Origin: CAZMOK01 sp964567785
GTDB taxonomy: Bacteria; Bacteroidota; Bacteroidia; Bacteroidales; JAGOPY01
DNA: 64,000 nt
Direction of reading: 5' to 3'
Assembly: GCA_964567785.1 (NCBI GenBank)
Contig: CAZMOK010000007.1
Location: forward strand, 1-64,000
Shown here: positions 16,399 to 24,393 of the stretch, piece after piece
How the letters are laid out: every line of letters starts with the position of its first letter
How positions within the stretch are numbered: the first letter of the stretch is position 1
The notes under the pieces: generated by a model
Seen by the model: the letters and a program-made list of their open reading frames with translations, nothing else
The model's database searches: none
What the model was told of the DNA's origin: nothing
Made by a program: the position numbers and the translations under genes

Positions 16399-18156
16399 CT
16401 AATATCCGGCTGCCTGTCCGTCTTTCCTCGATTCAGACGCACCGTAGTAAACGCCGTTTTCCTCGTCCCACATTATGGCCTGGTATCCTCCATATCCGCC
16501 AAAGCTAAACTCAATATCGTGGCGTTTCATCATCAATTCCCTGATCACTTCATAACCGAACCCGGTCTCAAGGTAAACTGTACCCCCATCGTACATCTTT
16601 TCATCGGTTGGCTGGGATGAGCCGCCATGACGCATCCGCGGTGCATCTCCGGCCTCCTGGATATTCATTCCAAAATCAATGATGTTAATAAGGACCTGGA
16701 CATGGCCCTGGGGCTGCATACTCCCTCCCATCACCCCAAAGCTGATAAAAGGCTTCCCCTCTTTGGTGACAAAACCCGGAATGATGGTGTGGAAAGGCCG
16801 TTTGCCGGATTCATACACATTAAAATGACCTTCTTCCAGGCTGAAAAGCTCTCCCCTGTCCTGCAAAACAAAACCCAGGCCGGGAGGGGTCATCCCCGAA
16901 CCCATGCCACGGTAATTGCTCTGGATAAGGGATACCATATTGCCTTCTTTATCTGCAACTGTAAGGTAAATTGTGTTACCGGTTTCAATTTTACCCGCCG
17001 GAACCGACATGGCAGCTCTTTCAGGATCGATCAATGATCTTCTTTCTGAGGCGTAATCCTTTGAAATAAGCTTATCTACCGGTATGTCATTAAAATCTGG
17101 ATCGGCATAATACTTTGCACGGTCTTCAAATGCCAGTTTCTTTGCTTCTACCAGGTAATGAAGATATTCAGCACTGCCGAAACCCATACCGGATATATCG
17201 TATTCCTCAAGAATGTTCAGCATCTGAAGCGCTGCGATCCCCTGCCCGTTGGGAGGCAATTCCCACACATCATATCCCCTGTAATTGACCGATACCGGCT
17301 CCACCCATTCAGACTCGTGGTTTTTCATGTCGCTCATGGAAAGGAACCCTCCCTGGTCCCGGATATATTCAACAACGGTTTCAGCAATTTTACCCTCATA
17401 GAATGCATCCCTGCCTTCAGCGGCAATTTTCTTATAAGTGTTTGCCAGTGAAGGGTTCCTGAAGATCTCCCCTTTTCCTGGGGTGCTTCCTCCGGGCATA
17501 AAAACCTCGCTGAAGCCCGGAAATTGTTTCAGCCTGGATGCGCTCAGCTCCATGTAAAAAGCAATCAGTTCGCTTACGGGAAATCCTTGCCGGGCATAAT
17601 CTATGGCAGGCTGCAGGACAATGTCCATAGAAAGTGTGCCGAACCTGTCGTGAAGTTCGAACCAGGCATCAACACAACCCGGAACAGTAACAGGCAAAGG
17701 TCCGTATGCCGGGATCTTATCTAGCCCTTCTTCCCTGAAATAATCGATCTTCAGGTCGTTGGGTGACCTGCCACTGCCATTCAGCCCATATAGTTTACCG
17801 GTTTCCGCATCCCAGACTATGGCAAAAAGATCACCGCCTATGCCACAGCCGGTAGGTTCCATAAGCCCAAGAGCAGCATTCGCGGCGATTGCGGCATCAA
17901 CAGCACTTCCACCCGACCTCAATATTTCAATCCCCACCTGTGTTGCCAGGGGCTGACTGGTAGCAACCATACCGTTCGGACTGATAATCTCCGATCGTGT
18001 GGCAAATTTTTTTCCGGTAAGCCTGTCCTGCGACAAACTATCTTTTGCAGAAAATGCGAAAAAAAATATGATCATCAACAGTGCGACTATGTATTTATCA
18101 ACTACTTTCGCACTGCGACAGTTATCCCTCAAAGTATTTTCCACCAATTTTTTCAT
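16399..18156 (-). CDS. ggt: Gamma-glutamyltransferase
   Basis: The 585-residue precursor has a long basic N-region and hydrophobic segment (about 25-42) ending DSLSQ, so it is exported. GGT cleaves gamma-glutamyl bonds of glutathione-like peptides after splitting itself into two chains. The autoprocessing site is at the threonine of ETGNTIYLTVADKEGN, followed by the small-subunit motifs GSGMTPPGLGFVLQDRG and KRPFHTIIPGF. The large subunit has GSAVDAAIAANAALG and GIGGD. It could recover amino acids or supply cysteine from gamma-glutamyl compounds. A perfect repeat ACAACA-ATTTA-TGTTGT lies 19 nt upstream. Confidence 0.93.
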   Translation of the reverse strand: MKKLVENTLRDNCRSAKVVDKYIVALLMIIFFFAFSAKDSLSQDRLTGKKFATRSEIISPNGMVATSQPLATQVGIEILRSGGSAVDAAIAANAALGLMEPTGCGIGGDLFAIVWDAETGKLYGLNGSGRSPNDLKIDYFREEGLDKIPAYGPLPVTVPGCVDAWFELHDRFGTLSMDIVLQPAIDYARQGFPVSELIAFYMELSASRLKQFPGFSEVFMPGGSTPGKGEIFRNPSLANTYKKIAAEGRDAFYEGKIAETVVEYIRDQGGFLSMSDMKNHESEWVEPVSVNYRGYDVWELPPNGQGIAALQMLNILEEYDISGMGFGSAEYLHYLVEAKKLAFEDRAKYYADPDFNDIPVDKLISKDYASERRSLIDPERAAMSVPAGKIETGNTIYLTVADKEGNMVSLIQSNYRGMGSGMTPPGLGFVLQDRGELFSLEEGHFNVYESGKRPFHTIIPGFVTKEGKPFISFGVMGGSMQPQGHVQVLINIIDFGMNIQEAGDAPRMRHGGSSQPTDEKMYDGGTVYLETGFGYEVIRELMMKRHDIEFSFGGYGGYQAIMWDEENGVYYGASESRKDGQAAGY

Positions 18157-18673
18157 GTTTTAATTTTTTGATTTACAACAATTTATGTTGTTCCTTATGT
18201 TCAATGCATCGAGTAGCAAGATACTTAATATGAGTTTAGATGTCTCCAACACAACTCCGAAATTGTTAAAAACCTTCTCAAAGGTTGACAAACGTGGTAA
18301 TACTGCCCCCCGCCCCGGTTAACTAAAGTCAGGTAAAGTGTTAAAATCAGCATTTGCCTGAGCATTTCCAGGAGTAGAAACGAAATTATGTTGATAATTA
18401 TAATTATTTGTTTTTCAGTTCTTTAATGAAATTTTAAAAAACTTTTTCAATTAATGACCGTAAAAAATAGGAATAATTTCATTTGACCACTGTGTCACCC
18501 GGCAAAAATTACGAACAATTAAAAGTCAACCATTTTAGAATATTTCTAAATAGTAAAAATCCGTCTTACTTAATTTGATGAAAATGATAAATCATTATAA
18601 CACATAGCGATAAAACCTTTCAGTACCACTACCATGCTCATGAACTCATTTAAACTAATTAAATCGCCAAAAA
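18157..18673. promoter_or_regulatory. 517-nt divergent spacer between ggt and the T9SS protease
   Basis: AT-rich, no credible gene on either strand. Contents seen: the inverted repeat ACAACA-ATTTA-TGTTGT at 18175-18191 near the ggt start; TTAATTTG near 18570, one mismatch from the -7 consensus, pointing to the protease; and a long AT-only stretch around 18390-18470. Upstream elements for both genes probably lie here, but I cannot fix them. Confidence 0.4.
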
Positions 18674-21600
18674 ATGAAAAGAATCGCTACTGTACTAGGG
18701 TTGCTGACAGTCTTGACCTTTGCTTACCAGGCTTCAGCACAAGAAACTACCAACCTCCGGGCACTTCAGGAATTTTCTAAAGAAAAAGAGGCAGAATATC
18801 AGAAGCAAAAGGCAGAGGCACTGGAATTTGCCAGTGAAAACGATATTCCGGTCAGTTTTCAAAATGAAGAAGGTACCTTCTTCGAACTCCAGTTCATTGA
18901 TGATTTTGGCAGGCCGCAGTATTACATTACTCATAATGTGAACTCTGCTGCAACCATTGCTACCAGCAATGTATTACCGGGTGGAAGTTCAGGGCTGAAC
19001 CTCGACGGGTCAGGCATTACACCCAGGCAATGGGATGCAGGCGCAGCAAGGCCTACGCACCAGGAATTTGGCGGCAGGGTTACAATGGGTGATGGGGCTT
19101 CCACCAATCACTACCATTCAACTCACACTGCAGGTACCATAATGGCTTCAGGCGTTGATGCCAGTGCAAAAGGGATGGCCCCTGCTGCAGACCTGAGGGC
19201 ATTCGACTGGAGCTATGATGAATCGGAGATGGCCTCAGAAGCCGCTGCAGGCGCACTGATGTCGAACCACTCATATGGCTATGGCCGCGGATGGGTATAT
19301 TCGGGTGGCTGGCAGTGGTATGGCAATCCCTCTATCAGTGAGGATGAGGACTACCTTTTTGGTTTTTATGAAAGCCAGGCCCAGAGCTGGGACCAGATAG
19401 CTGTTGATGCTCCTTTTTATCTCATAGTGAAATCTGCAGGAAATGACAGGGGCGACGGACCTACGGGGGGCCAGTACCCTCAGGACGGTCCTTATGACTG
19501 TATAAGCCATGCAGGTATTTCAAAGAATATTATGACTGTTGGAGCAGTTGAAGATATCCCGGGCGGATATTCTGGTCCATCCAGCGTGGTCATGAGCTCA
19601 TTCAGCTCCTGGGGCCCTGCTGATGATGGCAGGATAAAGCCTGATATAGTTGCCAACGGTGTTTCATTGTATTCTACAGATTCAGGTTCCGACGACGACT
19701 ATGTTTCCCTCAGCGGAACTTCCATGGCGGCTCCTTCAGTTACCGGCTCCCTTGCCCTTCTTCAAGAGCACTGGGAAAATGAGAACGGATCAGGAAACTA
19801 CATGAGGGCAGCAACCCTCAAGGGACTTGTGATTGCCACGGCTGATGAGGCAGGTGGATGGGACGGACCGGATTACGAATTTGGCTGGGGCTTGATGAAC
19901 ACAGAAAAAGCAGCCGAAAAGATCACTGAAGATCAGACTTTCAACGTGATCGATGAGCTTACCCTGGCTGACGGTTCTGCCTATACAAGGACTATTACCT
20001 CTGATGGTACAGAACCCCTAAAAGTGACCATTTGCTGGACCGACCCCCCGGGAACACCGGTAAGTGCACAGCTTGATCCAATTGACCCTATGCTTGTCAA
20101 CGACCTTGACCTCAGACTTACATATGCCTCGAATACCTTCTATCCATGGAAGATGGACAGGGACAACCCAACAGTGGCTGCTACCAACACAGGCGAAAAC
20201 AATGTGGATAATGTTGAAGTCGTATATATTGACAGTCCTGTTGCAGGTGATTACACAATTACCGTAGATCACGACGGAACGCTGACAGGGGGCACACAGG
20301 CCTTTTCTATAATAATAGACGGTGTTGTTGCATCAATACCGCCCGTTCCACCTGTTGCAGATTTCACCGCAGATGAAACCACACCCGAAACCATGGAGAT
20401 AGTTCATTTTTACGACCTCTCAAATTACAATCCCGATACCTGGAACTGGTCGTTCAGTCCTTCAACCGTAACTTTCATAAACGGCACAAGCGCGTCATCA
20501 CAAAACCCTGAAGTTACCTTCGACCAGCAGGGCACTTATGATGTGACGCTCACCGTTACTAATCAATACGGCAGCGATACCGAAATCAAATATGGATACG
20601 TCGTAGTAACCGACCCGGTTCCGTTCAGCCTTCCCTGGATAGAAGACTTCGAAGGTGTTGGTCCTGTAACTACATTCACTGATAATACTTCCGAGATCAA
20701 TGATCTTGAGTACTGGTCGTATGAGAAAACGGTCGATGGACGCCTTCGCTTTGATGCCGGTTCGGGCTACTATTACAGCGGCAGCAATGCAGCTACACTT
20801 GATGCTCATCCGTCCGGGGCTTTTTCTGTAAACTACCTCATTGCATCAGTCAGTCTTTTCGACTATTCAACATGCGAGAATCTTGAACTCTCGTTTTACT
20901 ATATGAACCATGGAGAGGAGTCAAGTCCAAATGACAGGGTCTGGATGAGAGGCAGCGATGCCGACCCCTGGATAGAGATATACGATCTTTATAATAACAG
21001 GGGCACCCCGGGTGTATGGAAGCATGTATCAGGTATAGATATTGATGCTATTCTTGCAACAAACGGACAAATCCCAACTCAGACTTTCCAGTTGCGTTTC
21101 GGTCAGGAAGATAACTACCCTTCAACCTCCACCACTGGCAGCGATGGTTTCACCTTCGACGATGTAAAAATAGAAGAAATCGACCCGAGTCAATATATAA
21201 TAAGTACCTTCCCATATTCACAAAGCTGGGAAGACGGCATGGGCCTCTGGTGCCAGGCAACCGACGATGATTTTGACTGGACGAGGAATACCGGGGGAAC
21301 CCCCTCGATGGGTACTGGCCCTGTAGCAGCCCATGATGGTTCATACTATATGTTTACTGAAGCATCAAACCCCAGGGTTCTTGGAGATTTTACAAATATT
21401 TATGCCTCCTTTGATTTCACAGGCTTGACCAGTCCCTTACTTTCATTCTATTATCATATGGCAGGAACTGATGTGGGATCACTACATGTGGATGTATACG
21501 ATGGTTCAAGCTGGATAAACGATGTATGGAGTATCACCGGAATTCAGCAGGCTAACCAGACAGACCCATACCTTAACGCCACAGTCGACCTGTCTGCCTG

Positions 21601-23086
21601 GGAAGATATGAGTGATATCAAAATCCGTTTCAGGGGAATTGTCGGAAATGGAGGCGGAGATACATGGTCTAGCGATATTGCCATCGATCTCATAGAATTG
21701 ACAGGCAATTCATCACCTCAGCCACCCTCCTGTACCAATCCTGTTGAACCGCTTGACGGAGCAACTGATGTATTAGTAACAACGGATATAACCTGGGATG
21801 CTGTTCCTGATGCCGACGGATACAAGATTTACATCGGATTCGACTCCCCGCCAACAAATCTGGAGAACGGAACCGATCTGGGTGATGTCACAACATATAC
21901 ACCACCGGTTTCATTGGAACCCGGAACTATGTATTACTGGAAAATAATTCCGTACAATGCAGAAGGGGATGCTACCGGTTGCGGCACCTGGTCATTCACT
22001 ACTATGAATGTTCCTCCGGCAACCATACCCATACACCCCCCGCACGGGTCAATAAATATTTCTGTAGACACAACTTTGTCATGGGTGCCGGTCCCGAATG
22101 CTACCGGGTATTTCCTCTATTTTGGAACCGACAACCCACCGTCGAATTTAGAAAACGGTACCGACCTGGGTAATGTTACTTCTTACTCTCCTACCGGAGG
22201 AATGCTTTATCAGACAGATCATTTCTGGAAAGTAGTCCCCTACAACGAAGGCGGGCCAGCAATTTCCTGTCCTAAGTGGGGATTCACCACAGAGGAGAAC
22301 ACAGCCCCATCTGTATATCCTTATGTTGAAAGCTTTGAAGAAGGGTTCGGGCTATGGGTGCAATCTGTTAACGATAATTTCGACTGGACCAGGAACAGCG
22401 GTTACACTCCATCATGGAGGACCGGCCCGAACAGCGCGCACGACGGATATTATTACATCTATACAGAAGCCTCAGGATTGTATTCAGGCGCTGAAGCACA
22501 CCTGGAAGGGGAGTTTGACCTGAGTAACCTGGGCAGGCCAAAACTGTCACTGTATTATCATATGTATGGAAGCACAATGGGTTCACTGCACATTGATATT
22601 TATGACGGTCAATGGCATAACAGTGTCTGGAGCATAAGCGGACAACAGCAAAGCTATTACAGCTCCTCTTATCAAAATATTGAACTCGACCTCATCAACT
22701 ACAATACTGCAGCACCTGTAACAATAAGGATCAGGGGGGTAAGAGGCGGAGGCTACAGGTCAGACATCTCAATAGATATGGTTGAAATATATGATGGCTC
22801 CTCAGGGAACTCCGTGCCTTCCATAACTGCATCCACTCCGGAACCTGAGAAACAACATAATGTTAAAATATGGTCGTACCATGATAAGGTGTATGTAAGT
22901 TCAGAGAATGAAGTGAGAGAAGGTGAAGTTCTGATCTATAATACAATGGGGCAGGTAATTGCTTATAAAGACCTTCAAAATAAAAGTCTCAATGTAATCC
23001 CATTGGTGACCGAACCGGGTTATTACATAGTGAAAGTAATTGTGAATGATAGGGTTTCGGTTGGGAAAGTTTTCTTATTCCGATAG
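18674..23086 (+). CDS. Secreted subtilisin-family protease with PKD, MAM-like and FnIII-like modules and T9SS sorting domain
   Basis: A 1470-residue exported protein: signal peptide ending ASAQ (about 1-23), S8 catalytic domain (about 100-420), a jelly-roll P-like segment (about 430-560), a PKD domain (about 565-650), a jelly-roll module (about 655-840), a MAM-like module (about 850-1015), two FnIII-like modules (about 1020-1200), a second MAM-like module (about 1210-1380) and a C-terminal type A T9SS sorting domain (about 1390-1470, containing GEVLIYNTMGQV). Catalytic residues are likely Asp121, His148 (HSTHTAGT, where subtilisin has HGTHVAGT), oxyanion Asn257 and Ser350 (SGTSMAAP). Expected at the cell surface or outside, degrading protein. 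Substrate unknown. Confidence 0.93.
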   Translation: MKRIATVLGLLTVLTFAYQASAQETTNLRALQEFSKEKEAEYQKQKAEALEFASENDIPVSFQNEEGTFFELQFIDDFGRPQYYITHNVNSAATIATSNVLPGGSSGLNLDGSGITPRQWDAGAARPTHQEFGGRVTMGDGASTNHYHSTHTAGTIMASGVDASAKGMAPAADLRAFDWSYDESEMASEAAAGALMSNHSYGYGRGWVYSGGWQWYGNPSISEDEDYLFGFYESQAQSWDQIAVDAPFYLIVKSAGNDRGDGPTGGQYPQDGPYDCISHAGISKNIMTVGAVEDIPGGYSGPSSVVMSSFSSWGPADDGRIKPDIVANGVSLYSTDSGSDDDYVSLSGTSMAAPSVTGSLALLQEHWENENGSGNYMRAATLKGLVIATADEAGGWDGPDYEFGWGLMNTEKAAEKITEDQTFNVIDELTLADGSAYTRTITSDGTEPLKVTICWTDPPGTPVSAQLDPIDPMLVNDLDLRLTYASNTFYPWKMDRDNPTVAATNTGENNVDNVEVVYIDSPVAGDYTITVDHDGTLTGGTQAFSIIIDGVVASIPPVPPVADFTADETTPETMEIVHFYDLSNYNPDTWNWSFSPSTVTFINGTSASSQNPEVTFDQQGTYDVTLTVTNQYGSDTEIKYGYVVVTDPVPFSLPWIEDFEGVGPVTTFTDNTSEINDLEYWSYEKTVDGRLRFDAGSGYYYSGSNAATLDAHPSGAFSVNYLIASVSLFDYSTCENLELSFYYMNHGEESSPNDRVWMRGSDADPWIEIYDLYNNRGTPGVWKHVSGIDIDAILATNGQIPTQTFQLRFGQEDNYPSTSTTGSDGFTFDDVKIEEIDPSQYIISTFPYSQSWEDGMGLWCQATDDDFDWTRNTGGTPSMGTGPVAAHDGSYYMFTEASNPRVLGDFTNIYASFDFTGLTSPLLSFYYHMAGTDVGSLHVDVYDGSSWINDVWSITGIQQANQTDPYLNATVDLSAWEDMSDIKIRFRGIVGNGGGDTWSSDIAIDLIELTGNSSPQPPSCTNPVEPLDGATDVLVTTDITWDAVPDADGYKIYIGFDSPPTNLENGTDLGDVTTYTPPVSLEPGTMYYWKIIPYNAEGDATGCGTWSFTTMNVPPATIPIHPPHGSINISVDTTLSWVPVPNATGYFLYFGTDNPPSNLENGTDLGNVTSYSPTGGMLYQTDHFWKVVPYNEGGPAISCPKWGFTTEENTAPSVYPYVESFEEGFGLWVQSVNDNFDWTRNSGYTPSWRTGPNSAHDGYYYIYTEASGLYSGAEAHLEGEFDLSNLGRPKLSLYYHMYGSTMGSLHIDIYDGQWHNSVWSISGQQQSYYSSSYQNIELDLINYNTAAPVTIRIRGVRGGGYRSDISIDMVEIYDGSSGNSVPSITASTPEPEKQHNVKIWSYHDKVYVSSENEVREGEVLIYNTMGQVIAYKDLQNKSLNVIPLVTEPGYYIVKVIVNDRVSVGKVFLFR

Positions 23087-23113
23087 AAGTAATAACCTGA
23101 CAGGTATCTCACG

Positions 23114-23148
23114 CGGTCACGTTCGCCCTGAACGTGGCCGTTTTTTTT
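23114..23148 (+). terminator. Strong rho-independent terminator after the T9SS protease
   Basis: CGGTCACGTTC and GAACGTGGCCG form an 11-bp stem with a GCCCT loop, followed by eight T. It lies 28 nt past the protease stop and argues that mobA starts after it, not at the in-frame ATG inside the protease gene. Confidence 0.85.
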
Positions 23149-23183
23149 ATCCCCTTTTTATATGTTGTTGTAATTTTGCCACT

Positions 23184-23810
23184 GTGTCCCATAGCCATAC
23201 AAATATTACGGCAATTATACTCTCAGGCGGTAAAAGCAGCAGGATGGGTAACGATAAAGGCCTTGTGAAACTTAATGGCAAACCCCTGGTCAAATATGCC
23301 ATAAGCACCCTTGAAAAACGCACTGCCAATATTGTTATCAGTTCAAACTCTGAGGAGTACCAGGAATTTGGCAAACCGGTAGTGAAAGATATCCACAATG
23401 GCATAGGCCCGATGGGGGGAATACATGCAGGCCTTCATTTCAGCAAAAGCAAATTAAACCTGGTCCTTTCCTGCGATATGCCTTTCGTAACTCATCATCT
23501 TTACGATCTGTTATTGAGAAAAATGGAAAACTCGTTGGTTGCAGTCCCCTGGTACCGTAACGACCACTTTGAACCAATGGCTGCCATCTATCATAAAGAC
23601 ATCCTTCCTTATTTGGAGGGGTATATCGGTAAAGGAAACTTCAAATTGCCCGAACTCTTTAATGAAATCCCGGTTGAACGGATCAGGCTCCCTATCGACA
23701 AGGAATTTTTCCACCCGCATTACTTTTTCAATGTAAATACGGAAAGCGACCTAAAAGCAGCAGGAAAGATTTTGAATGAATTTCCGGGGAGAGAGCAGTG
23801 CTCAATTTAA
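23184..23810 (+). CDS. mobA: Molybdenum cofactor guanylyltransferase
   Basis: MobA joins GMP to molybdopterin to make the guanine dinucleotide cofactor used by DMSO-reductase-family enzymes. The nucleotide-binding motif ILSGGKSSRMGNDKG is followed by PLVKY, GPMGGIHAGL and SCDMPFV. The frame is open back to 23046, but a terminator at 23114-23148 intervenes, so the best start is GTG at 23184 (giving VSHSHTNITAIILSGG, about 208 residues, normal for MobA). It precedes a mobB-like gene by 34 nt and lies 4 kb from the molybdoenzyme it probably serves. Confidence 0.88.
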   Translation: MSHSHTNITAIILSGGKSSRMGNDKGLVKLNGKPLVKYAISTLEKRTANIVISSNSEEYQEFGKPVVKDIHNGIGPMGGIHAGLHFSKSKLNLVLSCDMPFVTHHLYDLLLRKMENSLVAVPWYRNDHFEPMAAIYHKDILPYLEGYIGKGNFKLPELFNEIPVERIRLPIDKEFFHPHYFFNVNTESDLKAAGKILNEFPGREQCSI

Positions 23811-23844
23811 AAAGGGAAAAACAATAAGGCTAAATGAAACTTCT

Positions 23845-24393
23845 ATGCTCAAACTTCCAAACGCATTAATAATCGTAGGTACTAACCGGAATGCCGGCAA
23901 AACTACCCTGGCCTGTGATATCATCAGGAGGTTCTCATCTCCCGAAAAAATAACCGGGATCAAGATCTCCCCGCATTTTCATGAATTGGACGATGATGCA
24001 ATCATCGTTGAAAAGAATGAAGATTTTGTAATTGTTAAGGAATCAAAACAAGGCACTGTAAAAGACAGCTCGAGGATGCTGGATGCAGGGGCTCACGAAG
24101 TCTACTACATACAGGTATGGGACATGAACATAGAGAAGGCCTTCAGGACACTCATAAAGCATATCGACAATTCATCACCGCTGGTATGCGAATCGGGATG
24201 GCTTAGAACGGTTGTTGAGCCGGGGCTTTTCCTGATCCTCAACAGAAAGGGTAACACAGACATCAAGGAAAGTATTTCAGAATACAAAAAGCTTCCTCAT
24301 CATTGGATTGAATTTGATGGGAAAGGTTCTGATAAAGGGCTGGAAAAAATAACCCTTGAAAACAACAGTTGGAAAATCAAAGATCAATCCTGA
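23845..24393 (+). CDS. MobB-like P-loop protein of molybdenum cofactor synthesis
   Basis: The protein starts MLKLPNALIIVGTNRNAGKTTLA, where GTNRNAGKTT is a Walker A motif. MobB proteins bind GTP and assist MobA; the position directly after mobA supports this. The rest is divergent from E. coli MobB and lacks an obvious guanine-specificity motif, so another P-loop role is possible. Start at the ATG at 23845; the frame open to 23776 overlaps mobA. The last 10 nt overlap the convergent cytochrome gene. Confidence 0.72.
   Translation: MLKLPNALIIVGTNRNAGKTTLACDIIRRFSSPEKITGIKISPHFHELDDDAIIVEKNEDFVIVKESKQGTVKDSSRMLDAGAHEVYYIQVWDMNIEKAFRTLIKHIDNSSPLVCESGWLRTVVEPGLFLILNRKGNTDIKESISEYKKLPHHWIEFDGKGSDKGLEKITLENNSWKIKDQS

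Noticed and set aside
23046..23183. Upstream ATG extension of mobA
   Set aside because: The extension begins inside the protease gene and crosses a strong terminator with an 8-T tract; the encoded residues are not MobA-like.
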